From Streblospio benedicti (Eukaryota; Annelida; Polychaeta; Spionida; Spionidae): a stretch of DNA of 64,000 bases. Position 1 is the stretch's first letter. The number at the start of each line of letters is the position of its first letter. Under the pieces are notes generated by a model. The model was not told the origin of the DNA. It saw only the letters and a program-made list of their open reading frames with translations, and did not search any database. The translations under genes and the position numbers were made by a program. The stretch spans positions 36,060,509 through 36,124,508 of the forward strand of contig CM032663.1 of assembly GCA_019095985.1 (NCBI GenBank), written 5' to 3'. This document shows, piece by piece, positions 34,383-46,610 of this stretch.

Positions 34383-35604
34383 GTAGGTTAACTTTTGAGA
34401 AGATAGTTAATTGATTGCTACAGTCATAGGACCACTGATGCCGACTCTAGCGGAAAACAATACATAAAGCTACATCCCCATGGAATGACACAGACCTGCG
34501 GATGCTTACATAAAGAAAATACGTAAATATTAGGACAATACGCAGTAGATACAAGATCCCAGCGGACTCACATCAGATGTGTCATCGTAAGACTGCGGAG
34601 TGCGGATCCTGCAGATTGTGGTACGCATAGGTACATATGCTTACGTATGATACATATCCTCGCAGATGAGTATACATATCTTGCGAGTGAGTTTACATAT
34701 ATTACGCAAGAGTTACGTATTTTAGTATATTTTAATTTCAAACCCTTGAGGGCGAACAATGTGACTGTAGCATAATACAGACCATTACCATCCATAATAT
34801 GAGAGTTGACCAGCCTATGTGCGCCATACAACGAACTAACATGGATAATGTGATATAGAATAGACCCTCGTGGTTTACACCCGTCAGACTATTACTTACT
34901 TTTATCATTATATGGTCCAACTTCACGAAAAAAAAACACAATTCATTTTCACAGATCAAAAAGTCATAATGTATATCTTCATAACCCCTCAGATATAACT
35001 CGTTAAAATTTCAACTATATCACCAGAGTATCACCCGTGGGGATGAAAATGGACAATAAAGTCACATGCAATACTTCTGAAGTATACATTGTTCATATCC
35101 CATCCTCACTCATTATTAAAAAACAAAAACAAATATTGCTCGCATAGCAAGGGTTATGTAACATCCACGCACTCCTGATACCCCCACCACAGCACCCACC
35201 AGGTACCGCTGTTCTAATAGCTGCTTCCCTCCCCACTATAGTAACAATAACCACCTCCCATGTTGACACCACTTTCCCCTGTTCTGATAGCATCTGGCCA
35301 CCACATCCCACCACCACTATTCAACCACAAATATTGCATAGCACGGTCCTGACACCGCGACCCTAGTCTTGACCGCACCCACCACAGAACAGAACCCCCG
35401 TCTTGAAATCATCTTCCTGACAGCACCCAGCACTGCCTTCATAATACCTGCAATACCAGCCCAAATCCTGACAGCACCCTAGCGATACAACCCCCAAAAC
35501 ATGAACTTACACGCTGATTACAAGTGTGCCTACACTATTCTATCCACTTAATACACAATACACATAGCTTAGATATAGACGCAATTTAAATACATTACAC
35601 CCTG

Positions 35605-35765
35605 CAGTAGAATCTCTCTAATAAGAAAACTCAGGGTTGTCAGGGGTCTTTTTATAGACGTTCACTCGTTATTGAGGTTTGCAAATGTCGTTTTAGGGAG
35701 TCTTGGGACTGTAAGAAATCATCTTAATATAGAGATGTTCTCTTTATAGATGTGACCCTAATTGA
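35605..35765. mobile_element. AGAACCTC-type MITE trace
   Basis: GCAGTAGAATCTCTCTAATAAG at the left and GTTCTCTTTATAGATGTGAC at the right show the same theme as the copies at 30455, 44917 and 62581. It lies in an intron of the secreted EGF gene. Confidence 0.4.
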
Positions 35766-35929
35766 AGATTTCAATGTACACATAGCCCAAGTGGCGAATG
35801 AATTCACTGTAATCTTCACTACTTTGGTTTATAAGTCCATTGGCAGATTAATGTTTGAGCCCATGTGACGTCTTTGACATATTTATGACGCCATTGACGC
35901 TCAGGATGGCGCCCGTCGTCTTCAGTTTT

Positions 35930-36070
35930 TGCATACTCATTCTGGTCTCACAACCTTGGGGTCGTGAGCTCAACTCCCCCAGGGCCAGTCAAATGGAAGC
36001 TTAGGGTTGTGAAACCTGTCTTCAGCTGTGTCTATCGTGGTAGAAATATGATTGTTAAGAAGATGTGAGG
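35930..36070 (+). repeat. Possible tRNA-derived SINE fragment
   Basis: CTGGTCTCACAACCTTGGGGTCGTGAGCTCAACTCC resembles an internal promoter with a B box (GGTCGTGAGCTCAACTCC), followed by GGGCCAGTCAAATGGAAG. A shorter related stretch (GGGCCACTTGATATAGTCAAATGGAAG) lies at about 20042. Weak call. Confidence 0.3.
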
Positions 36071-36294
36071 CAGAGAGCACCTTGAAAATGTTATATAATC
36101 GCCAATAGACAAGACACCCACCAGCATGGTTTAGATTATTAAATATATAAGTTTGCACTGCTACACTGTACCCTGATTAATCTCTCATCTAATAATCAGA
36201 TGGCTAAGTCACGTTTGGGAGGAGTTCGTCAGACAATACGCCAAAATTAGAGAATTAATATATAAATAAACCACTGCGCCTAGTTATAGCAAGA

Positions 36295-36455
<161 letters not shown>

Positions 36456-36561
36456 TGTAAATTGACCAAAAAATGGACGTCTTGTTTGATGGTAATGGCG
36501 TTCGCTGCATTCAATAACTGTCAATACTGGAGTTGCATTTTTCATAAATTATCTGTTCCAG

Positions 36562-36724
36562 TCGGGGTCGTCACCACCCGGGCTGGCTTTCGACACATGG
36601 GTTGCCATGCCCACCGTGACAGAGTGGGCGGCAGCCACACACATCATTGTCACGTCCACGCGGATCAATCCAGACAAGGTAGCACGGCAGCAGGATCCAG
36701 AGATATATGGATGTTTGAGAGAAG
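36562..36724 (+). CDS. Secreted EGF protein, exon 4
   Basis: The acceptor is ATCTGTTCCAG, donor GTAAAA, phase 0 to 1, 163 bases. Residues SGSSPPGLAFDTWVAMPTVTEWAAATHIIVTSTRINPDKVARQ..IYGCLRE. It finishes the unrecognised N-terminal domain and its end phase matches the EGF exon at 37687. GC content is well above the introns around it. Confidence 0.75.
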
Positions 36725-37686
36725 GTAAAAATGTCGGGTGGAACAGGTTTGAGAATTTTTAGTTATATGTATACAACATATAAGCTGTCAGTGATAAATA
36801 TATGACTCGTGTGAAAGTCATTTCAGTATGGCTTGTATTAATTATTGCTTTATATTAAATGACATATCTTATTTTTTTAATTTGATGTAGTATAATTCAA
36901 ATTTACATCCTTACAACGCTAGATACAGTGTATATTTACAAACGGCAGAATGATTGAATGATAGGTAATATATATTGCTTAAATAGATTAATACAACTGC
37001 AAATGTCTTCATCCACGTTCAACTAAAAATTGAAAAGAAAATTAAAATTGTTTGATGTACATGTATCTATGTAATATTCATTAGCATACCAACTAATATT
37101 CTGTATTACATATGTACATTGGAATGTGCCTTTGGTTTTATAGATTTTTTGTTGATTATACATCTTATAAGCTGCAAATGAAAGCTCCTTTAACTTATAA
37201 ATACTATTATGGTTTTACAAAAGTATAAAGAATATTGACTTTGTTTTTAACTGTTCAACGAAATTATCATGTGAAATAAATCAACATGTCGTTCTTAAAT
37301 TTAGGATAACTTTGTTTTGACTAAGACTAGCTACAGGAACAAACTAAACTAAAACAAAGGCATATTTGATGTATAATTTCACCATTTCCACTTTGGTATG
37401 GTGTATGCATGATTTGCAGTGATAATTAATCTTACAGATGAAAATGGTAAGTAAAATATTTGCACGTAGAAATCGTGATGTAAACGTTGCTTGTTTTTTT
37501 TTCTGAATGTCCTTTTCTATTAAATTATTCGTCATCATCATAGAAAATAAGACATTCCCAAAAGTGAATCTCATCTCATATAACACGTCTATTATATTAC
37601 AACATCATTCTTGCAACTAATATAATTACCGTCATCTCATTTCAAATATGGCCAATAATGTTTTGAAACCCTTGAAAACTACCAAG

Positions 37687-37803
37687 CAAACCTGGACGAG
37701 TGCATGGGGCAGTGCCAGAACGGCGCCACGTGCCTTGATGGAGACTTCACGTTTACGTGCGCCTGCATGGACCGCTATACTGGCCAGCTGTGTGAAACCT
37801 TCG
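37687..37803 (+). CDS. Secreted EGF protein, exon 5 (EGF domain)
   Basis: The acceptor is AACTACCAAG, donor GTGAGT, phase 1-1, 117 bases. ANLDECMGQCQNGATCLDGDFTFTCACMD..YTGQLCET has six cysteines in EGF order with the LDEC start and C-x-NGATC motif. Established knowledge: such modules mediate extracellular protein contacts. Confidence 0.85.
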
Positions 37804-39467
37804 GTGAGTTTTGTTGCCTGCAATTTTTTCTACATGTTTCTTGGTATCATGTTTTGATACGTGGGTATCAATTGGTGGGTATGTCTTTCATCATTGAACA
37901 ACGTGCACAAGGCTGTTAAGTCACAATGGAAACGGGTGTGTTTGCATTGTGTTCTGTTTGTGGGTACCGGAGGCTTTCACATGCTAGAGCATCATAGACA
38001 TTATGGGGTCAAATACATTAATAAGTATGATTATTAACAATGTAGAACATGGGGAAATACTGTAGTGTTATAATACTGGACATTGTAATGTATAGTTTGC
38101 TAAACCTTCGAAATGCTCAACATAAATACCATCAGTGGTTTGTCATGTTTTCTTGAGTTTTATGTCGTTTTCAGAATTGTGACATTGAGCAATATGTGTA
38201 AAATGTAGTGAACATGTGAACATGCTTATTATATCAAAACGTGATTGTAAGAAAATATAATAATCAAGTATGAAAATCATACACTATTATAGGTTGATAC
38301 AGTACATGTATGTAAAATGACAGCCATGCATGATTACACGGACAGATTTATAAGAATAATTATTAAAATATGAATTCACACAATTAAATTCTGTTTGGAA
38401 TCACAAAATTCTCAAATATCCTTCAATAGAAAAGAATATGTATCAGCATATCAAATCATGAAATATAATTTATATAGAAAAAACAAAGCTCACTTTCAAA
38501 CAGAATTCTCGTTGAATCATTCATATCAATCATTTTTAGAACATCCAAACATATGATGTTATGAATTTTCTCCCCACATGGCTGTCATTGTATTACTAAA
38601 TACGACGTGTTAGACATGAGGTAATTTATAGGTCACTTTTATCAATTTAGTCTTTTTTTATCTTAGTATTGTATAAAACTCTTGATTGCCATGGTAGATG
38701 TTATTGCACCTTTCGTTGCGGTATGAATAACCTGTCTTCACAACGAGACGCTTGAAATTGCATGTTACAAATGAAATGACCATTACTAAATTGGAACAAA
38801 AAAAAACGGTAGAAAAAAAGAATACATATGAACCTATGAATCAAACGTGTTCAGAAAGCATGGCGTCCATTGCAAAAATGTAGAATCGTTCTGTGTTCAA
38901 GGCACACTAATGGACCGAGTGTCAAAAATTGAATCCCTTCGGTGTCACTCATGATATCAGTGTTTAAAGTTTTAACAGAATCGGTCCATTAGTGAATATG
39001 GACCCATTGTAACGAAACAAATGCAAAGCTTTTGTTTCAGCTGAAGCGTCACAAACCACATCTTGTATTTGTATAACCAGCACATAATTACCATGACTGT
39101 GTGCCTTATTTTGTTCACTCTAACATCACCTCTACAAAAGGCACGTCCTCAACATCCACATTTGCATTAGCAATGTTTACGCAAGGTCTCAGAATTTCTG
39201 AATGCACTGTTTTAGGTAAATATTGACGTATACAAATGAGTCCTACAAATGTACATAGCGTACATACTATTTGCCGTACCAGCACATTGTAAAGTGTTCA
39301 CGTGCATTTGTACATATAATTTATATATACAATTTAAGGATCTAATGCAGTCAGAGGAGAAAAGTAGTTTATATTTGTGTCGTTTAAAATTTCTAACAAA
39401 AATGGTTCCTTCTTGGTTCTTATCTTTATCTAATTCAACTTTGGTCGTCAGACTTGTTTTTATACAG

Positions 39468-39522
39468 GAGAGCTCGGTTACACAGGCCATGGAAACCAGC
39501 TGGAGGAAACCAATTTAAACAG
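39468..39522 (+). CDS. Secreted EGF protein, possible exon 6
   Basis: The acceptor TTTTTATACAG, the donor GTAAGA and phase 1 start fit after the EGF exon and give GELGYTGHGNQLEETNLN. It is only 55 bases, so it rests on phase and splice sites alone. I found no convincing continuation; the gene may run on past unrecognised exons. Confidence 0.4.
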
Positions 39523-41495
39523 GTAAGAGCCCACCTGCCCATCTGCTCAATATCGAACCCCTCACAATCGTGGTCTTACATAAATTTATTGCCACGCCAC
39601 TCTGACTTATATGTCAACGTATTTCAAAGCCCCCTCTAAAGTTACGTATGTATACTCTGCTTAATATTAAAAAAAATCCGACCTGAACTCCAAATTTTCG
39701 GAAAATGGTCTCTAAAAGGGCTTGTATCCCATTGAGATTGTAATGTATTCGTGGTTTTCTTGAGATAAGGGTGTAGCTACATGCAGTGACTGCTCTATCT
39801 TTGGTTAGACATGGCATTTAGCCAATAGTATCTGTGGTGCTCCCATTTTCATGTTGAATGAACCTAATAGTAGCATTTGTATATGACACACATGCTGTAG
39901 GTTGAGATCGCTACCGAAATTCATTGCTGGATTGTGATATTTAAAACGCACAATAGTATACCTTTTTAAGCATTTTGCTTGTTGAATATTATTCAGTTTA
40001 GTAGATGTGTAATTGTACACCAACGTGGTGTTGGCATTCACGTAGTCAGTGGTAATCCTTTATTTTACTACAATATTTTGAAAGGATATTGTGTGCATTG
40101 AACACGGCTATATAAGACCAGAAGTGAAAACACACGGGATGGTGACACAGAACAATGGTGAACATGGCTGGTGTGAACTACGCCTATAACTTACACCACA
40201 TAACCATCTAGCCACCGACACGTTCACTGCTTCTCTCCTCCCCAAGTAGCAATTGAGCAAGCACTGGATCAGAAACTTGGAGACTGCGACCTCTCATTTG
40301 TTTGTAACCTGGCGTAAATAGTAATGGTTCTGACTCTTATTTAGGTTTAAAACACTTATTGGTACATGCTATCACCGTAATGTTTTGTATTGTTTTATCA
40401 GATCCATATGAGACTTCTTCTGTAAGACACTGGTAGTACCAGTGAAAATATGCAAATAGATGGAAATGGGGAAACTGCCCTTTGTACATGAATGGCCAAT
40501 ATGTTGAACAACGTCAAAAGACCCTAGACTGAACTTTAAACTTACCATACAGATTTTCACATAAACACACATAAAACTACGACTTCGAAGAAGACCTTTG
40601 CAAATACCACCAACATCCCACTTATTTTCCCATGTAAAAGGGGTGAAGAATCAGCCAGCAAAACACGTCCAATACTGAGCAGGCGACACTGGTAAAAAGT
40701 GGACCGAGTGCCGTATAAAATTTATCCGGAATCAACTAACCTCGCTGCTTTTATAGCTCCTTGGATAACAACAGACACAGTTGGTACATATATTATATAA
40801 CACAGTCTGAATGCAAGATAGTTCTTGAGCTGTATAATAAACATGAGCATATATATTATTTTTGGTCATGATGTTTCTTGTGTGTTGTTTTCAATTAGTC
40901 TATTCTAACATTATTATTACGCAACACTCATCAATACTTCTTTTTACTCTAGGTAAACGGCAAATGGATTCATAATTCATAAATATTTCATTCTAATTTT
41001 GATGCACCAAATCCTTATAAAAATCATTCTTGACAAAAAATACTGATGCATTGAAATTTAGATAAAATATTTAAGTTTTTCAATTTTTGGACATTTAATC
41101 AAAGCGTGAACAACAATCCTTAATTTCATGTCGATTGAAGAAAATACCACAAAATTACAACATTCATCAATCATTTTAAAACCATGACACACACGTGCAC
41201 ATAATGAAGAACATCGAACATGGCCATTGATATTCCAAAATACACTTCTTACACCCGGACCCCACTTCAACAAAAATGAGATTTTGGCTATGCTATTGAT
41301 CAGATTCGCCAGACATTGTACATGCGTGTAGTACGTATGAATATAAAATACATTAGTATGTGTGGACTATATTATGCCAGTTGTTGGTCATTCTGAATGT
41401 TATAAGCACACTCCCAGTATGCATGTTCTATAGTCTATCATCATAATGAAATTCCAATGTTCTTACATATAAAACTCAGACGCTCATGTATATCC
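39523..41495. other. No gene seen
   Basis: AT-rich intron or intergenic sequence. No exon that continues the secreted EGF gene could be recognised. Confidence 0.35.
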
Positions 41496-41499
41496 CCCA

Positions 41500-42070
41500 T
41501 AAAAGCCCTCTTGACCAGCCGAATAAACACCACGACTGGCCTAGTCAGGGCTAATCTGGGGGCCATCCAGGCCTCACCTCCCTAATCACTTAGCACAGGT
41601 ATCACCCTATGGTTGCGTGACCGCTTCTAGAGAGGCTCGACCCTTCAGACCAAAGTTTGTTGATCCCCCGACAGGTTTCCCTACCGAGGGCTGTCCCTTT
41701 CCATCGACATTCCACGAATCCTTCACCACGAGTCGAACCAAGTCTTGACTACGATTATCCAAAAACGGACGCATTTGCTCCTCTTTTGTTGCCCCAAACA
41801 ATAGCAATCCTTAGAACTTCCACGCGGCTTCAGAGACGGCTCATGTCGCTTCCAGAGACGAATTTTAAATGGGTGAGGTGGCCCGAGTGCAGCTTGAAAG
41901 CCACCCAGGCCAACGTAAACGACTAGCTGGCGTCATCATCATCAGAAGTCGAAGTAAGCGAGTCGTGAGTCCCGACAACGTACGCCATCTTGCGGAGGAC
42001 CCGTGGGCGAGAGGCCTACGCTCGAGTGTCGTCTGTCTGTTTCAAGTCAGGAACTGGTGATACAAGAGCG
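41500..42070. other. GC- and CpG-rich island of unknown nature
   Basis: The base composition is clearly richer in G+C than 5 kb either side. Frames of 60-90 codons are open on both strands but none shows a known domain. It could be an exon or promoter of an unrecognised gene or a piece of a mobile element. Confidence 0.4.
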
Positions 42071-42989
42071 GACTGGGCTTTATATACATGTAGCTGTCAC
42101 GTGTTCAAAAACGTGCCTATATTAATGTCGTTGTCAGCAAAATAGGAACAGTGCAGATTCAGCAAAAGGTATTGATTACCGAGTTACCTACCTAATGCGT
42201 GTGTTTGCCAACAGCCTTCTGTGGATCAGCATTGGTATCGAAGGCGACATGTATTTAATGAAATATATATTAAGTCACCATTTGTGTATTATATCATATT
42301 CTGTGTGTATATGGTATTTACGATGTATAAATTAAGCAGAAGTTTCGTTGTGGATTACATATGAAGCAGGCATGTTGTCAGACACAATCGCCAATTTGAC
42401 AATCAGTATGTTGTCATGCATTTCAATGTACACGTATACTAAATAGCTTATTCATCAATTATTATATAACAATATAACAATATTATATAACGGTGATTTA
42501 TCAAAGCATTATACATGTCTATGCGGGGTCAAAAGTAAATGAGATTATATTAAAAAAATAGGCAATAACTGCAAAAGAAGGACACTCAATAGCAAACCTT
42601 ATTATGATACATGTAGGTATATGTTAAACGTAATGCAGTCCACATCACTATTGAGTTGTATGTAAATCCATTCAAATCCGTTCGTTCACGACATAACACC
42701 ATTGATACAGTTCCCATGAATACGTACGAGAACGAATGTCGACTGTCAAAACAAAACGGTAGTAGGTCTGATAGATTATTCAGAAAAATAGTTGAATCCA
42801 ACGTGAAATGCCGATTTATCAGTGAAAACATCAATAGCGCCCTAGTTGGTTGTGAATGAATAAGCTATACATACATTCCTTAATAACCACTGTTAAACAT
42901 ACGTTGTCTTTTATAATTGGAATCACTGCCATCAACGCCTTGCGTGAAACACCATTGCCATCACGTTAGCTTCGAGTATGGTAAAATAC

Positions 42990-43019
42990 AATACATAAAA
43001 AAAAAAAAAAAAAAAAAAA
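42990..43019 (+). repeat. Poly-A tract
   Basis: About 23 A residues follow ATACATAA. It may be the tail of a retroposed sequence, but no recognisable body lies to the left. Confidence 0.6.
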
Positions 43020-44916
43020 TGTTTGGGCCCCACACATGCAGACAATGTAATAAATGGTGTGTAATATTTTAGTTCCTACTGTTCCTTGCAATTTTTAACA
43101 CTTGTTTTACAAATATATTCAAGCAACGCAAAACAATTACATTGTCTGTGAATAATTTAACAGCGGCTGCAATTTAATAGACATTGCTTATGAATCTGAC
43201 AACTCCATTGCTTATAAGACCATTAGTTGGCTGCAACAGTTTTTTATTAACTCCACCACATTGCTGCTATATAAACAGCTTGAGCAGCCGCTTTTCGTAC
43301 ATGTACGATGGTCACTTTTAAATGTTTGTGTAAGTGTGTATGTGTGTAAGTGGACTCGCCTACTCTGTACTTGCATTTTACATTTTAAATTTAAGTATAA
43401 ATGTCTGCAAGTTCGATAGTAGTTTACAAATATACACCGTATTACTTTGAAAGGGGATATTCATTCAGACATTAGTTCCTGAACTTTGACAATGAGGATG
43501 TTTGTAACACTTTCTTTTGCTGCAAAGAAATATCGAACTAAACCTATAATTTGCAATTGTCGTCTGTGGTTGATATTTGATATCCGAACAAAATACCTAC
43601 TTGCATGTCATTCTAATTTGGTCCTAAGACTCCGGCTTAAATAACATTATAAAGAAAGATATCTCCTTTTTGTGTTGTGCATGTAATGTGTAAAAAATCC
43701 ACTATTTAGCAAATAAGACCACTGTGTGTTCCTCATTTAATATCCGCACCAAAATTAACCCCCTCCCCTAAGTGGCCTGCTTCTCCCTCTGTTAACCCTT
43801 GAGCATGCGGATGCAGATAATGGTTTCAACAGCTTGAATAATTTAGTGATTATTGAGCACCTGTCCTCTTCTTGAAAGACAAATGTGACAAATTGTCTCC
43901 ATTCAAAGAAGGCTTCGGCACAGATTTGTCTTTGTCATGGAGCGATAGATTACCGTGGCAACAGGAGTTTTGCCAGCAGCTTGATAGAAACAAATTGAGA
44001 GACAGCAAAGTACACCTACGTACTGTAGCAACGTAACACATACATGTGTTTGAAAACAATCACGGATCCTGTGCTACATGCGAACGTCAGATAATATTCT
44101 CAATCTGCAAAAGTATGTGCTGGAGTATAAATCCAGCCCATAACTAACAATGATAACCTGGCTAACCTCGTGTTTGTGCTGTTAGTTTATACCCGTATCT
44201 ATTATGTATGGTAATATGTATGGCAGGGTTGACAGTGTCACTTTTAACCCATGTAGGGCTCTATAGGGCCCTATTCACATTAAATTTCTTAGCAAAAAGG
44301 ATTACTGCATGATTAATGTCAAAAACAAGATAAAAGTGTATATTATACATTAGCATTACCAATGTCATTGTGAAATATCAAATATTACAGCCTCTGTATT
44401 AACTTAGTTGAAGAAGTAAAGTATAAGTCGGCGCATGTGCTTTGTTATTTTCCCCTCAAGGCTTTAGACGCCAATATCGACAATTCGCACCCCACCCCAT
44501 TTCGATACATGGGCATACTAGCTCCCCATTTCATTTGCCATGTATGTCTGTGCTTGAGCGAGTGCTTGCGTGCACGTGTGTCAACATTAATGTACATACA
44601 TTAATAGCTGACTAGATAAGTATAATATGTATGCTCGCACTAACTTCTTCTCATAGCAATACTGAATATATCATTACATAATATATATGATGTTATATTG
44701 TGTACTACATATATGTAAATGTACACTGCATTGCATATAATTCATCATTATTTACATGTCCCAGGTATCGAGGTACCGCTATTTGAAAATAGTTAATGTG
44801 GCTAGTTACGTGTTCACAACACATCCCTTATATAGATCTAATAATAAGTGACATTTTAATCTTAGTAGGGTGCCCTAATGGTATATATGGCATTCTTTCT
44901 TAGTATAATATTGTAC

Positions 44917-44990
44917 AGTAGAACCTCCAATAAAGACCACCTCAAGAGGTAGACCATCTCAATAAGACCATAAACTAACCCCAGGGGAAC
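44917..44990. mobile_element. AGAACCTC-type MITE trace
   Basis: ACAGTAGAACCTCCAATAAAGACCACC with AATAAGACCA downstream. Only one end is recognisable. Confidence 0.4.
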
Positions 44991-45124
44991 ATCACAATTA
45001 CTTGATTCTGTTTCCATTACCAAATTGTTTTGATAAGTGTTTTTCATATCATTTGTTCAAAATGTAATGTAGCCTGCTAGATATTCTTTTTTTTCAATTG
45101 GGACCACATTCATTAATTACAAAC

Positions 45125-45139
45125 TACATTTATGAACAT
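45125..45139 (+). repeat. 15-bp target-site duplication, left
   Basis: TACATTTATGAACAT, identical at 46596-46610, brackets the Penelope-like insertion. Confidence 0.85.
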
Positions 45140-46595
45140 ATACAGTCATTTCTTTATTCACAACACGTAAAACTTACAAAAATATCATTAACAGTTTCAT
45201 CAGCTTCTGCTGACATCTTCAGAATGACCGACTGCGCATGACAGGCGGTCAATCATCTCGGCCGCCGCCGCCGAGAAGTGGGTCATACACTCGCGAGAGC
45301 TGGTGGGCCCCCTCGTACTCGGTTCATGACCTGCCTGTTGGTGCGGATGTGTACCGCCTCCTTAATCGTTCTCGTCTTCCAATTGGTCTCTCTGTCTATC
45401 ATACACACACTGTCCCAATCTATGTCATGATTATGTTGGTTGACATGATCCGTTATCGCACTCTTGTTTATTTCAGTCAGAGATTCCTTCTTTGAAGATC
45501 TAGTGTATGCCTTCTTCCTGTTGGCATCCACATCTTATACATGCTCTTTCACTCTCGTGCCCAACTTTCTACCCATCTCACCAATGTACACTGTATCACA
45601 TGACCTACAAGGTATCCTGTACACTATTTCACTCCTATCCAGTGGGTCTACTTTATCCTTAGGGTGTACTAGTATGTTTCTAAGGGTCTGTAATGGTTTC
45701 ACTGCTGTTGAAACCGAATGTTTGTTAAAGATCCTAGACACACCTTCCGTGACACCCTTCACGTATGGAAGTATGACCTGTCCTCTGGATCTTTCACCTT
45801 CTCTCCTTCTGTTCTTCCCTCTCTTTCTTTCAAGCTTGGTAGACAACTGTTTCCTCACTCTTCGGAAAGACCATTCTGGGTAGCCACACTGTTTCACGGC
45901 CTCAACCACGTGCTGTTCCTCTTTTCTCCTATCTTCTTCCTCAGAGACAATGTCCACGCATCTGTCAAACAGGGTACGGATAACTCCAAGCTTGTGTTGT
46001 GGGTGATGGGAAGTAAAGTGCAAATACTGGTCAGTATGCGTTTTTTTCCTGTACACTAATAACTTCACTGTGCTGTCTGGCTTACCCACTATGAGGGTGT
46101 CCAAAAAGGAATCGTGCCATCACTTTCCTCCTCATGTGTGAACTTGATACTGCCTGTATCATCAACAGTGTTAAGATGGTCTGTGAGGTTACGTGTTTCA
46201 CCCGCTTTGATATGCTCCAGAATGTCATCAACATACCTCTTCCACAGTTTGGGCATGTTATAGGAGCTGTGGCTATGGCTTTGGTCTCTAACCATTCCAT
46301 ATAGAGGTTGGCCACTATGGGGGATGAGAATGATTAAGGAGGCGGTACACATCCGCACCAACAGGCAGGTCATGAACCGGGATGAGGGGGCCCACCAGCT
46401 CTCGCGAATGTATGACCCACTTCTCGGTGGCGGCGGCCGAGACGATTGACCGCCTGTCATGCGCAGTCGGTCATTCTGAAGATGTCAGCAGAAGCTGATG
46501 AAACTGTTAATGATATTTTTGTAAGTTTTAGGTGTTGTGAATAAAGAAATGACTGTATATAAACATCACCAACACAATGAACACGTTCAAGGAAG
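45140..46595 (-). mobile_element. Penelope-like element with inverted end copy
   Basis: The minus-strand frames carry the end of the reverse transcriptase (VANLYMEWLE near 46315, RYVDDI near 46225, LLVYRKKTHTDQYLHF at about 46050), a long linker (45535-46000) and the GIY-YIG endonuclease (IVYRIPCRSCDTVYIGEMG, 45560-45630), ending near 45240. At least two frame breaks are present. Both ends carry the same ~230-bp 3' terminus in opposite orientation, 45140-45372 and 46328-46560, so the element is bounded by inverted repeats. A 15-bp direct repeat, TACATTTATGAACAT, flanks it (45125-45139 and 46596-46610), the target duplication. It is 5'-truncated. It lies between the secreted EGF gene and the receptor gene. 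Confidence 0.9.
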
Positions 46596-46610
46596 TACAT
46601 TTATGAACAT
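46596..46610 (+). repeat. 15-bp target-site duplication, right
   Basis: Right copy of TACATTTATGAACAT. It lies 36 bp beyond the inverted 3' terminus, so some non-matching bases (AAACATCACC..GGAAG) belong to the insertion. Confidence 0.85.
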
